A DNA stretch of 64,000 nt from Agrobacterium tumefaciens (GCA_025559845.1 CP048470.1:809501-873500); one strand, 5' to 3'; shown: positions 1 to 9,186, counted from the stretch's first letter. Numbers and translations: made by a program. Notes: generated from the sequence alone by a model not told the origin.

Positions 1-113
1 TGAAGGACGGCTAGATTTCGCGTGCTGGCGCGGGCAGGTAGTCCAAACGCTGCGGTCGCGCATGTTGCGCCCATGCCGATTAGCGCCTGACGGCGCGTCA
101 AAGAAAAATTCAT
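1..113 (-). CDS. Tat-exported protein, N-terminus only (truncated by window edge)
   Basis: Only the first 37 codons are inside the window; the rest lies beyond position 1. The start is ATG at 113-111, preceded by a GGAG-type ribosome binding site. The visible protein begins with a twin-arginine signal peptide: SLTRRQAL, a small hydrophobic stretch, then a probable signal peptidase site after GLPARA. It follows the LysR gene on the same strand after a 136-bp gap. Solute-binding proteins and periplasmic enzymes often carry such signals next to a LysR gene, but nothing visible fixes the function. Export by the Tat route is well supported; identity is unknown. Confidence 0.65.
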   Translation of the reverse strand, partial: MNFSLTRRQALIGMGATCATAAFGLPARASTRNLAVL

Positions 114-206
114 CTGGTTGTCTCCAATCCTCAACGCCTCCTCCGGCGTCACAGGACCTGTTTGCCATCCACGCGGCAGGAAGACAACGAACAATAGTTA
201 TGCTTC

Positions 207-225
207 TCATGCCCTGAAGGCATGA
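207..225. promoter_or_regulatory. inverted repeat between LysR gene and Tat-protein gene
   Basis: TCATGCC and GGCATGA form 7-bp arms around a 5-base loop, between the LysR stop and the start of the leftward Tat-protein gene. It could be a regulator site or a short transcript hairpin. No T-run follows on the minus strand. Confidence 0.35.
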
Positions 226-249
226 TGCAACCCACAAGCGGTATGGCGA

Positions 250-1206
250 TCAGGCGAGCTTGGAGAGGCTGGCCAGCTTACTGGTGAGGATCTCGACAAG
301 TTTTCTGAGGTTTGCAGAATGTGGACGCTGCCGGTTCCAGAAAACAGAAACCTCGAAGCGGGGCGCATGCTCGATTGGCAGGATCACAAGGTTGTGGCCG
401 ATCGGCCCAAGCGTTGTGAGATAATCAACCAGAACAATCCCCATTTCCTCGTTGGCGAGCGCCAGAGCCGTATCGGAAAACCGGGCGACAGCTCTGATCT
501 GCACATTGACCCGAGCGCGCGACAGGAAGCGATCCACCACCGTTTGGTGCGCACCACCCGGTTCGAAGGAGATGAAGTCGGCGCCCTCGAGGTCACTGGC
601 CCGGATAATATCGCGTGAGGCAAGCGGATGGCTCCTTGGGACGGCAGCAACGAGATCGACCTGCCCCACCTGCTCCATCATCACCAGCGGATGATTGGGT
701 GCAGTGATGGTAACGACGCCTTCACCGCGACCGCTCAGAAGATAGTCTTCAATTTGATTGACCGAGAGAACGTCGAAAAAGAGCTCGATTCCCTTTACCT
801 CGATCGACAGTTGCCTGAGGGCTTGCGGCACGAGTGCCCTGGCAACACTCGCAGTCGAGCCGACCCGAAAAACAGCGGTTTCACCGCGGGCAATACGCCC
901 GATCTGCGCGCCAATCCCGGAAATCTGACGGATCAGCGGATCGATTTCGGCGTAGATTTCGAGAGCCTCCGACGTAGGGACAAGGCGGTTGCGATCCCTG
1001 GCAAAAAGCGCAATGCCCAACAGGTCCTCGATCCGGCGGATGGTGCGGCTGAGAGACGGTTGCGACACCGCCAGCACCTTCGACGCGGCGGTGATCGAGC
1101 GGGTTTGCATGACCGTGTGAAAAATCTCGATCTGCCTGAGGCTAAGGAGTGAATCGGCCCCCTTCTTGGTGGCGTCCGTGTCGAAAGTATCCAGATCACC
1201 TGCCAT
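250..1206 (-). CDS. LysR-family transcriptional regulator
   Basis: A 318-residue LysR regulator when started at ATG 1206; the open frame extends further upstream but that part has no LysR similarity and would overlap the hydrolase. The winged helix-turn-helix spans about residues 22-81 (SLRQIEIFHTVMQTRSITAA then SQPSLSRTIRRIEDLLG), followed by a substrate-binding-like effector domain to the C-terminus. The N-terminus has about 20 extra residues compared with typical members. Its start overlaps the end of the upstream hydrolase gene by 11 bp on the same strand, so the two are probably co-translated. It may control the hydrolase and/or the Tat-exported protein downstream. The effector cannot be read from the sequence. 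Confidence 0.9.
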   Translation of the reverse strand: MAGDLDTFDTDATKKGADSLLSLRQIEIFHTVMQTRSITAASKVLAVSQPSLSRTIRRIEDLLGIALFARDRNRLVPTSEALEIYAEIDPLIRQISGIGAQIGRIARGETAVFRVGSTASVARALVPQALRQLSIEVKGIELFFDVLSVNQIEDYLLSGRGEGVVTITAPNHPLVMMEQVGQVDLVAAVPRSHPLASRDIIRASDLEGADFISFEPGGAHQTVVDRFLSRARVNVQIRAVARFSDTALALANEEMGIVLVDYLTTLGPIGHNLVILPIEHAPRFEVSVFWNRQRPHSANLRKLVEILTSKLASLSKLA

Positions 1207-2104
1207 CGGACACTCGCTTGAGGAATGGAACAAGCATGTCGAGGATGGCACCGGAAGCCATCTCGGGCAGCATGTGGCCACCTTCGAGACCCCGACCGGA
1301 AACGTCTTTCGCCCAGTCCGCCCAGATATCAAGCGGCTCGCGCCCACCGCCGTAACGGCGACCGGCCTCCCAGAAGACCAGAACAGGCACATCTATCTTT
1401 CGCCCCCTCGAGCGGTCAGCCAGATCGTCTGCCTCATCCACCGTGGCGCCGGCCCGGTAGTCGTTGCAGATCGCATGCCGCACGGCTGCATCATCAAAAG
1501 CGATACGATAGTCCTCGATCGCCAACGGGTGCAGACGATCGAGCCCATGCGCCATCTTATCCAGACTGGTATCGATGAACATTCGCGGATTGGCAGACAG
1601 CAGCGTTTCCGGCAGCGGCTCGGGCTGTGCCAGCGCAAACCAGTGCCATGCGCCCATGCCAAACGCCTTGCTTGCACCTTCCCACATCTCCGGCGTCGGC
1701 ACGACGGTGACCGAGACGTATGCCGATACGGCTTGCGGATAATCAATCGCCATTCGATAACCGACACGCGCACCGCGGTCATGGCCGATAACAACATACT
1801 GGCTGTGGCCTAATGCCTCCATCATGGCGTGCAGTTGCTCGCCCATCCAGCGTTTTGCACCGCTTCTTTCCGATTTGCCAAGAACACGGCTTCGACCATA
1901 ACCCGGCAAATCAGGGATCACGACGGTGTATGACGCGGCCAGAAGCGGCGCGATCCGGTGCCACGCCGTACGTGTTTCAGGGTAGCCATGCAGCAGAAGG
2001 ACTGCCGGTCCCGAACCACTGATCAGGATATCAAAGTCCGTCCCACCAGTAACGACATGCTTTTCTTCAAATCCAGGAAATAGCGAGTTCGCCAAGCGCT
2101 CCAT
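1196..2104 (-). CDS. alpha/beta hydrolase, haloacetate dehalogenase-like
   Basis: A 302-residue alpha/beta hydrolase closely resembling fluoroacetate/haloacetate dehalogenases. Seen: the oxyanion segment LLHGYPETRTAWHR near residue 38, the nucleophile elbow GHDRGAR with Asp109, Arg110 and Arg113, the halide-pocket pair His154-Trp155, the conserved YRIAF...DYRAGA block, and the catalytic His277 in GGHMLPE. The family uses an Asp-His-Asp triad to displace halide by a covalent ester; here the usual acid 24 residues after the nucleophile appears to be Thr133. It could therefore be an altered dehalogenase or an epoxide-hydrolase-like enzyme. Start ATG has a GGAGG site at good spacing. It is the first gene of a leftward pair with the LysR gene. 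Confidence 0.85.
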   Translation of the reverse strand: MERLANSLFPGFEEKHVVTGGTDFDILISGSGPAVLLLHGYPETRTAWHRIAPLLAASYTVVIPDLPGYGRSRVLGKSERSGAKRWMGEQLHAMMEALGHSQYVVIGHDRGARVGYRMAIDYPQAVSAYVSVTVVPTPEMWEGASKAFGMGAWHWFALAQPEPLPETLLSANPRMFIDTSLDKMAHGLDRLHPLAIEDYRIAFDDAAVRHAICNDYRAGATVDEADDLADRSRGRKIDVPVLVFWEAGRRYGGGREPLDIWADWAKDVSGRGLEGGHMLPEMASGAILDMLVPFLKRVSDGR

Positions 2105-2380
2105 AAAGAATATCCTCCCGATCCGTTTCGTACCGCGCCTTGAGGCGATTGCAAGCCGTCAATTTTCAATGAGCTGCACCAGCCGTCCAATTGCGACAGA
2201 GAAGCCCTCGTTTGATTTCAACCTGAAACATCAAGTCTGAAGGGACGATCGGCGCCAGCAACTTCAGGTTCAGACAAGCCCTATCGCGTACCCAGAGTTA
2301 GCAAAATTGTGGTTTCAAGCGGCAGATTCGTCTCCTGTCTTCGACAGGGGTCATTTGCCGACTTCAGGATTTTTTGAGAC
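2105..2380. other. divergent intergenic region before the octad-repeat gene
   Basis: This 276-bp gap separates the leftward hydrolase from the rightward giant repeat gene and must hold both promoters. A short hairpin (CCTGTC, 3-base loop, GACAGG) lies at 2334-2348, and AGGA plus a T-run precede the ATG at 2381. I cannot name a promoter with confidence. Confidence 0.4.
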
Positions 2381-5300
2381 ATGACATCGATTATTCCGTC
2401 CCTGAACGCCAATCAGATTAAATATCTTTCGACAGAGGCGATCGCAGCTTGGACGACAGAGGATGTCGCGTCACTTTCCAAAGCACAAATCAAAGTTCTT
2501 TCGTCAGCACAGGTCTCAGCGCTGGCGACTGAAAATGTCAAAGTTCTCAACTCACAACAGTTGAGCGCGATTTCACAGAGCGCGGTTGTCGGTTTGACGC
2601 TGGATCAGCTCAGCATCCTCGACAAATACGCCATTGAAAGCCTGACATCCGTCCAGGTTTCCGCATTCACCACCACGCAGCTTCATGCTTTCACGACCGA
2701 ACAGGCAGAAGCTTTGACGTCCGCTCAGGTGGGTGCGCTCAAGGCAACCCAGCTTGCCGCACTCAGCGCAGACGACATTGCGACGTTTTCGACAGCCGAC
2801 ATCGCGGCGATCGCCGGTAAAGCAATTTTGGGGCTGAGTACCGAGGCAATCGCGGCGCTCACCACCGATCAAATCGCCGCCTTGAGCACCAGTGCCATTG
2901 CAAGCCTGACGAGTGGCCAGATCGCGGTTTTGAGCACGGACCAGATCGAGGCGTTGAAACCGGCGCAGGTCAAGGCGTTCAACTCGATGCAACTCTCCCT
3001 CCTGAGCGCTGAAGGGATCGCAACTTTTTCGACTGACGACATCGCCGCGATTTCGAGCAAAGCCATGCTCCGGTTGAGTACCGAAGTGGTTGCCTCGCTC
3101 ACGACAGATCAGGTCAGCGCATTGACGGGCGCACAGCTTGCCGCTCTGAAAACGTCACAAGTCGCCGCATTGACTACAGAGCAGGTCGAAGCCTTAACGT
3201 CGGCACAGGTGAAGTCGCTGACCTCGGCACAACTTTCGACCTTGAGTGCAGAGGCGATTGCAACATTTTCGACGGCCGATATCGCCGCGATCTCGGCCAA
3301 GGCAATCGCGGGTTTGGGCACCGGTGCGGTTGCCAACCTCACGACAGAGCAGGTCACCGTCCTGACCGCCGCCCAACTCTCCAGCTTCAAGGCATCGCAA
3401 CTCCAGGCCTTGAATGCCGATCTCGTCGGGTCCCTCTCGACCGCACAGATCGTCGCTCTGAGTGCTTCGGCAATCACGGGCCTGACGACGCTCCAGATTG
3501 AAGCCTTGAGCACGAGCCAGGTGGAAGCCCTTTCGCCGGCGCAGGTAAAGTCGCTCAGTGCGACGCAGCTTGCTGCGATGAGCGCCGACAACATCGCCAC
3601 CTTCTCACTAGCAGATATCGCAGCCATCTCGGGGAGCGCCGTGTCCGGTTTGAACACGGAAGCGATCACCGAACTTTCGCCGGACAAGATCGCCGTGCTC
3701 AGCGCCAGCGCCATTGCCGCGTTGACGACCAGCCAGATTGCTTCCTTGAGCTCTGAGCAGGTTGAGGCTTTGAAGCCAACCCAGGTCAAGGTGTTGAGCT
3801 CGACCCAACTCTCCGCGTTGAGCGCCGAGGCGATCGCGACCTTCTCGACTGCCGACATGGCGGCGATTTCGAGCAGAGCGATGCCAGGACTGACCACAGA
3901 CGTGATTGCAGCGCTGAGCACGGGGCAGGTCGCGGCACTCAATTCGAGCGTGATTGCAAGTTTTACATCCGATCAGATCGGAGCTCTCAGTCCGGAGCAG
4001 ATTACCGCGTTGACGAGCGCGCAGATTGCGGCGCTCAAGGCTACTCAGCTCACGAACCTGACAACAGGTCAGGCGGAAGCCCTATCTCCGGCACAGGTAA
4101 AATCACTAAACTCGACGCAACTTGCTGCCTTGAGTGCCGACAACATTTCAACCTTCTCCACCGCAGATATCGCAGCGATTGCGGCCAAGGCCATGCCCGG
4201 ATTGGGCGCAGAAGCGATTGCCTCCCTGACGAAAGATCAGGTCACTGCATTGACGACCGTGCAGCTCGCCGCGCTAAAGGCAGCACAATTTCAGGCCTTG
4301 CAGGCTGATCAGATCGAGGCGCTGTCGACAGCTCAGGTCGCCGCACTCAGCACCGGTGCCGTCTCAAGCCTGACCGCCGAGCAGATAGAGGCGTTCAGCA
4401 CCCAGCAGATCGAGGCCCTTTCGCCGACGCAGGTAAAGGCACTCGGCTCAACGCAACTTGCGGCGCTCAGCCCGGCGGGTCTCGCGACGTTTTCGACTGC
4501 CGATGTTGCAGCGATTACCGCCAGGGCTATAGCGGGATTGAGCGCAGAAGCGATTGCAGCACTCACAACTGCCCAGATTGCCGCCATCAACACCAGTGCG
4601 GTTACAGGATTGACCGCAGATCAGCTCGAGGCTCTGAACACCTCGCAGGTTGAAGCTCTTTCGCTGGCACAGGTTAAATCCTTGAATTCAGCTCAGCTTG
4701 CAGCGTTTGGACCAGAGGATCTCGCAACGTTTTCGACTGCCGAGATCGCAGGCATTGGCAGCAAGGCGATTGCCGGATTGAGCATCGATGTCATTGCAGC
4801 ACTTACGCAAGATCAGATCGCAGCTCTGAGCACCAGTGCCGTTTCTGGACTGACAGCAACCCAGATTGAATCTCTGAGCGGTAACCAGGTCAGCCTGCTC
4901 TCCAACCTGCAACTCAAGGCATTGAACGCCGCCCAGGTAGCGGCACTGGACGATGATATCGCAATGTTGTCGTCGAGCCAGATCACTATGTTGAGCGCGT
5001 CTGGCGTCAAAGGCTTGACGGCTGATCAGATATCGGCGCTGAGCGCCGAGCTGATCTCGGCCTTCACGACCGCACAAATTGCCGCACTCGGTTCTGCTCA
5101 GATCTCGGCGTTGACCACCGACGATATTGCTTCGCTTTCTGCAAGCCAGATTGCTGCGTTGAGCACGGACGGGACGACGGGGCTGTCGACCAGTCAGATC
5201 GCGGTTCTCAGCACCGATCAGATTGCACGGCTTTCGACCAAACAGATTGCGACGTTGAATTCGGCGCAGGTTTCGGCCTTGAGCCCGGACGATATAATCG

Positions 5301-8300
5301 CTCTTTCAACGGCTCAGATCGCCGCCTTGAGTTCGTCGGGCATAATAGGGCTCACCACCCAGCAACTGGCATCGTTTACGACCAGTCAGGCAGAAGCACT
5401 CACGAGTTTGCAGATCCGCAATCTCGGCTCCGCGCAGATTGCCGAGCTTGGGGCCGAAGGCGTGGCGCAATTCTCGACAAAGGATATTGCCGCTATCAGT
5501 GCAGACGCAATCGCAGGATTGTCGACGGACGCCCTCACCTCCCTGACGACGGCTCAGATCGCCGCCTTCAGTTCACAGAGCGTCGGCGCCTTAAGCACTG
5601 CACAGATCGCCGCCTTGAGCACGGCGCAGGTCGAGGCCTTCACCAGCGTGCAGGTCAGCGCGCTTACCTCTAGGCAGATCACTGTCTTGGGCGTTGAAGG
5701 CATTGCAACCTTTACGACCAAGGACATTGCCGCGATCAGTTCAAGCGCGATCTCGGGATTGTCGACAGAAATTCTGGTCCAGATGAGCGAATCCCAGATC
5801 GCCGCCATCAACTCCCTAAGCGTCAGCATGCTGAGTACAGCACAGATTACGGCGCTTGCATTCAATCAGGTCGAGGCGCTGACCAGCGCACAGGTCGGTG
5901 CTTTGAACTCCAAACAGATTGCCGCGCTGAGCGCAGACGCGATCAGCATGTTCTCCACCAGGGATTTTGCCGCGATCGCCTCAAGCGCAATCACCGGCCT
6001 GTCGCCGCAGACCGTTGCATCGCTGACGACGGCGCAGATCGCTGCACTTTCGACCGCAGGGATAGGAGCACTGAGCACTGCTCAAGTTGGCGCGTTCACC
6101 ACCGACCAGATCAAGGCTTTGACGACTTCCCAGATCGGTGCACTCACCTCTAAACAGATTGCGACATTGCGAGCCGCCGATGTCGCGTCGCTTTCGACAT
6201 CACAGCTTGCCGCATTGAGCACAGCGGGCGTAGCGGGCCTGAGCACGGATCAGATTGGCGCCCTTAGCACCGGGCAGGTCGAGGCCCTGACCAGTGTCCA
6301 GATCAGCGCCTTAAGCTCGAAACAGATCGGCGCTCTGAGTGCGGAGGGTGTAAACACGTTCACCACAGCAGAGCTTGCCGCAATCGGTTCAAACGCGATT
6401 TCCGGCCTCTCAACGACAACGATTGCATCGTTTACGACAGCCCAGATCGCTGCATTGAGCTCCACATCTGTTTCAGGGCTTACCACGGTGCAGATCGAGG
6501 CACTGAATACCGAACAGTTGAGTGCCCTGACAACCGCTCAGATTGGAGCCCTCACCTCAAAACAGATCGCAGCACTTGAAACCGCTGACATAGCCTCGCT
6601 TTCCGTCGATCAGATTGCCGCGCTTGCACCTTCCGGCATAGCCGGACTGACTTCAGATCAGATTGCAGTGCTCAAAACCGATCAGGTTGAAGCGTTGACC
6701 AGCACCCAGGTTGGCGCACTGAGTTCGAAGCAGATTGCGTCGCTGAGCGCAGACGGTCTGGCTATGTTTTCGACTGCCGATCTGGCAGCAATCGGCTCGA
6801 ATGCCATCTCTGGCCTGTCGGCGGCAACTATTATGACGCTGACATCGGCCCAGATTAACGCGCTGAGTACGGCCGCAATCTCGGGCTTGACCACTGGCCA
6901 GCTCGCGGCACTGAACATCGATCAGCTCGATGCCTTGACGACGTCTCAAATCGGCGCTCTTTCCTCCAGACAGACCGCCGCCCTTACCGCGTCCGGCGTC
7001 GCCTCCCTCTCGACGGACAAGATCGCAGCCTTCAGCACCGCCGGAATAGTAGGCCTGACGACCGATCAGATCACCGCTCTAAGCACCGCCCAGATCGAGG
7101 GCTTCACCAGTGCCCAGATCAGCGCGATGAGCGCAAAACAGATTGCCGTACTTGGTGCAGACGATCTCGATACCTTCACCACTGCGGAGTTGGGTGCCAT
7201 CAGTTCATCCGCAGTTTCGGGCCTGTCGAGCGCAATGATTGCAGCGTTGACGACGACACAGGTAACCGCTCTCTCAACAGCAGCGATAGCTGGCCTGACC
7301 ACCGAGCAAATCACCGCAATGAGCACGGATCAGCTCAATGCCATGACGAATAGCCAGATCGGCGCCCTTTCCTCGAAACAGACCGCGGCGTTGAGCCCAT
7401 CCGGCATCGCTTCGCTTTCGGCCGAAAAAATCGCAGCACTCGACGCCAAGGCTATAGCCGGACTGAGCAGCGCCCAGGCAGGTGCAATGAGTGTCGAGCA
7501 GATCGAGGCCCTGTCCAGCCGGCAAATCGCATCGCTGAGTTCGGATGCGATCAAGGCGCTTTCGCCCGAAAAGCTGGAGACCTTTTCGCCTGAAGAGCTT
7601 GCCGCTATTGGCGCTAACGCAATTAAAGGGCTCCCGACCGACTTCATTGCGGCTCTTTCTTCGGCTGAGGTCGCGGCCCTTAGCACGTCGGGTGTCTCTG
7701 GACTGACGAGCGATCAGGTTGGGGCTCTCAGCAAGGGCCAAATCGATATCCTTACGACGAGCCAGATCGCAGCATTGAGTTCTGGTGGGCTTCAGGGATT
7801 GACGACGGAGGACCTGACAACCTTTTCGACAGAGAAGCTGGCGGCAATCAGCTCGACTGCGATCAGAGGACTGTCAACGGCCATTGTATCAGCCCTGACG
7901 ACCGGTGAGATTGCCGCCCTGTCGACAAACCAAGTGGCTGCTCTCAGCTACGGTCAGGTCGCGGCAATGGGTGCTGCTCAAATCGCGGCACTGTCGATAT
8001 CGCAGGTCGGCGCCCTCACCTCAACGCAGGCGGCGGCACTCGCGGGCGATGATCTGGCAGCGTTCTCGGCAGAACAACTCATCAGCCTGACTTCAAACGC
8101 GATCACCGGATTGAGTACCGGCACGCTTGCAGCACTGACTGCCTCGCAGGCCGCAGCCTTCACACCGGGCCAGATCGCCGCCATGACATCTGCACAGGTT
8201 GCTGCATTGAAGACTGAAATGGAGGCAAGCAGCGCCTCTCAGGATGCCGCTCCGTCCAGCTCCGCCACGCAGACTGGGACGGAAGCAGAGGCACAGGAAC

Positions 8301-8344
8301 CATCTGACGTTACTGCGGCGATTTCGTCTTATCAGGATGTCTGA
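2381..8344 (+). CDS. giant octapeptide-repeat protein, 242 tandem eight-residue units
   Basis: A 1987-residue protein of unknown function. Apart from a 7-residue N-terminus and a 45-residue acidic Ser/Ala/Glu tail, I could divide it by eye into 242 contiguous units of pattern L-[ST]-x-x-[QAD]-[IVL]-x-[AGS], such as LSTAQIAA. All are 8 residues long except one 7-residue unit (LDDDIAM, nt 4946-4966). Units starting with Phe (FSTADIAA type) recur every 10, 13, 14 or 17 units, giving 80- and 136-residue super-repeats. There is no Cys, a single Trp, few charges and no N-terminal signal peptide or membrane segment. The S/T-x-x-Q/E pattern could cap short helices, but a solenoid of short strands is also possible. 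A surface, biofilm or type I secreted role is speculation. Translation is uninterrupted and the DNA of the units is well diverged, so it is an old, maintained repeat. Confidence 0.9.
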   Translation: MTSIIPSLNANQIKYLSTEAIAAWTTEDVASLSKAQIKVLSSAQVSALATENVKVLNSQQLSAISQSAVVGLTLDQLSILDKYAIESLTSVQVSAFTTTQLHAFTTEQAEALTSAQVGALKATQLAALSADDIATFSTADIAAIAGKAILGLSTEAIAALTTDQIAALSTSAIASLTSGQIAVLSTDQIEALKPAQVKAFNSMQLSLLSAEGIATFSTDDIAAISSKAMLRLSTEVVASLTTDQVSALTGAQLAALKTSQVAALTTEQVEALTSAQVKSLTSAQLSTLSAEAIATFSTADIAAISAKAIAGLGTGAVANLTTEQVTVLTAAQLSSFKASQLQALNADLVGSLSTAQIVALSASAITGLTTLQIEALSTSQVEALSPAQVKSLSATQLAAMSADNIATFSLADIAAISGSAVSGLNTEAITELSPDKIAVLSASAIAALTTSQIASLSSEQVEALKPTQVKVLSSTQLSALSAEAIATFSTADMAAISSRAMPGLTTDVIAALSTGQVAALNSSVIASFTSDQIGALSPEQITALTSAQIAALKATQLTNLTTGQAEALSPAQVKSLNSTQLAALSADNISTFSTADIAAIAAKAMPGLGAEAIASLTKDQVTALTTVQLAALKAAQFQALQADQIEALSTAQVAALSTGAVSSLTAEQIEAFSTQQIEALSPTQVKALGSTQLAALSPAGLATFSTADVAAITARAIAGLSAEAIAALTTAQIAAINTSAVTGLTADQLEALNTSQVEALSLAQVKSLNSAQLAAFGPEDLATFSTAEIAGIGSKAIAGLSIDVIAALTQDQIAALSTSAVSGLTATQIESLSGNQVSLLSNLQLKALNAAQVAALDDDIAMLSSSQITMLSASGVKGLTADQISALSAELISAFTTAQIAALGSAQISALTTDDIASLSASQIAALSTDGTTGLSTSQIAVLSTDQIARLSTKQIATLNSAQVSALSPDDIIALSTAQIAALSSSGIIGLTTQQLASFTTSQAEALTSLQIRNLGSAQIAELGAEGVAQFSTKDIAAISADAIAGLSTDALTSLTTAQIAAFSSQSVGALSTAQIAALSTAQVEAFTSVQVSALTSRQITVLGVEGIATFTTKDIAAISSSAISGLSTEILVQMSESQIAAINSLSVSMLSTAQITALAFNQVEALTSAQVGALNSKQIAALSADAISMFSTRDFAAIASSAITGLSPQTVASLTTAQIAALSTAGIGALSTAQVGAFTTDQIKALTTSQIGALTSKQIATLRAADVASLSTSQLAALSTAGVAGLSTDQIGALSTGQVEALTSVQISALSSKQIGALSAEGVNTFTTAELAAIGSNAISGLSTTTIASFTTAQIAALSSTSVSGLTTVQIEALNTEQLSALTTAQIGALTSKQIAALETADIASLSVDQIAALAPSGIAGLTSDQIAVLKTDQVEALTSTQVGALSSKQIASLSADGLAMFSTADLAAIGSNAISGLSAATIMTLTSAQINALSTAAISGLTTGQLAALNIDQLDALTTSQIGALSSRQTAALTASGVASLSTDKIAAFSTAGIVGLTTDQITALSTAQIEGFTSAQISAMSAKQIAVLGADDLDTFTTAELGAISSSAVSGLSSAMIAALTTTQVTALSTAAIAGLTTEQITAMSTDQLNAMTNSQIGALSSKQTAALSPSGIASLSAEKIAALDAKAIAGLSSAQAGAMSVEQIEALSSRQIASLSSDAIKALSPEKLETFSPEELAAIGANAIKGLPTDFIAALSSAEVAALSTSGVSGLTSDQVGALSKGQIDILTTSQIAALSSGGLQGLTTEDLTTFSTEKLAAISSTAIRGLSTAIVSALTTGEIAALSTNQVAALSYGQVAAMGAAQIAALSISQVGALTSTQAAALAGDDLAAFSAEQLISLTSNAITGLSTGTLAALTASQAAAFTPGQIAAMTSAQVAALKTEMEASSASQDAAPSSSATQTGTEAEAQEPSDVTAAISSYQDV
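2402..8206 (+). repeat. 24-bp coding micro-repeat array (242 octad units)
   Basis: The units run from residue 8 to residue 1942 of the giant protein, each 24 bp except one of 21 bp. Arithmetic closes exactly: 106 octads, one heptad, then 135 octads. Nucleotide identity between units is low compared with the protein pattern, so this is a coding repeat and not a simple satellite. Confidence 0.9.
5951..7582 (+). repeat. four consecutive 408-bp super-repeats (17 octads each)
   Basis: Phe-headed marker units fall at unit numbers 149, 166, 183, 200 and 217, an exact spacing of 17 units (136 residues, 408 bp) four times running. Each block repeats the same order of unit types: Phe-headed unit, I-x-S-x-A-I-x-G unit, then LS, LT or FT units, ending with an LSAEG or LGADD type unit. 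This points to block duplication of a 17-unit module. Confidence 0.8.
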
Positions 8345-8748
8345 CACTGGCCTCATGAGCAGAGCATCAGAGCTCTGCTCACATCGTCTTCGAAAGGTTG
8401 AGATACCTTTGCAGCTTCAGCCCAACACTAGCCAGCGTGTTTCTTATCTCCGAAACAATCAGCCGACTGCCTAACTTGTTTTTTCCCACGCTACGGCCAT
8501 CTGGGTTGACTGGAAGAGGTGACAGAGCCATGTTCAGCTCATGCTAATCATGTGTCTCGATACCGTTTTGAAGCGGGTTTTTGTCATCGCGGGAATCTGA
8601 CCCCCGGCCCGGTCGTGTCGCGCCCGGTCGAGGGGCGCAAGTGTTGGCTTTACCGTCCGCCAACAATCAAGGCGACAGCGATCCTGAAATTTCCTGAAAT
8701 CATCACGTGGCGCAGTGACTGCAGCCGCGAATATTCAAGAGTATTGAC
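8345..8748. other. 404-bp intergenic region between octad gene and rnk
   Basis: It holds a hairpin just after the octad gene (8356-8381), an inverted repeat TGTTGGC/GCCAACA at 8642-8665, and two copies of CCTGAAAT around 8685-8702. I see no convincing gene; the open frames here lack ribosome binding sites and recognisable content. Confidence 0.4.
8356..8381 (+). terminator. hairpin downstream of the octad-repeat gene
   Basis: TGAGCAGAGC pairs perfectly with GCTCTGCTCA around a 6-base loop, starting 12 bp after the stop codon. No T-run follows, so it may be an mRNA 3'-end stabiliser or a weak terminator. Confidence 0.5.
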
Positions 8749-9150
8749 GTGGCACACAAGAGCAAGCCTTCCATCACCATCGCCCGTTCGGAATACGAAC
8801 GCCTCACAAAGCTCGCCGACAGTCAGGCATTGCAAAACCCGGAGGTCTCGGATGCGCTCCTGACCGAACTGGAACGCGCCCGCATTGTCGATGATCTGGA
8901 ACTGCCAGAGGGTGTCGTCAGAATGGGATCGTCTCTCCGTTATACCAGCGATCTTGGTGAAGACCGCCAGGTTACGCTCGTCTATCCCGGTGAGGCCGAC
9001 ATTGCCGAAGGAAAAGTCTCGATCATGACACCGATTGGCGCCGCATTGATTGGCTTGTCGTCCGGGCAGTCGATCGACTGGACCGCGCGAGACAACCGCG
9101 TACACAGGCTGACAGTCGAGACGGTGAAAGCGCCCACTCAGGTAAAGTGA
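8749..9150 (+). CDS. rnk: Rnk-like nucleoside diphosphate kinase regulator (GreA/GreB C-terminal fold)
   Basis: A 133-residue protein with the layout of Rnk: a short N-terminal helical pair (SEYERLTKLADSQA...LLTELERARIV) followed by the GreA/GreB-type C-terminal domain, with VRMGSSLRYTSDLGEDRQVTLVYP and ISIMTPIG-like segments (here VSIMTPIGAALIGLSSGQSIDW). Rnk proteins bind RNA polymerase through this domain and lack the long coiled coil of GreA. The start is GTG at 8749, with AAGAG about 8 bp upstream; no in-frame ATG fits the family length better. It stands alone between the giant repeat gene and a convergent LysR gene. Confidence 0.9.
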   Translation: MAHKSKPSITIARSEYERLTKLADSQALQNPEVSDALLTELERARIVDDLELPEGVVRMGSSLRYTSDLGEDRQVTLVYPGEADIAEGKVSIMTPIGAALIGLSSGQSIDWTARDNRVHRLTVETVKAPTQVK

Positions 9151-9186
9151 TCTGAGCGAGCCAGAAGCAAAAAGGGTGATATTCGC

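Noticed and set aside
2573..8356. Many antisense open frames of 60-277 codons across the octad-repeat gene
   Set aside because: They arise from the repetitive, stop-poor composition of the sense gene. They have no ribosome binding sites and mirror the 24-bp period.
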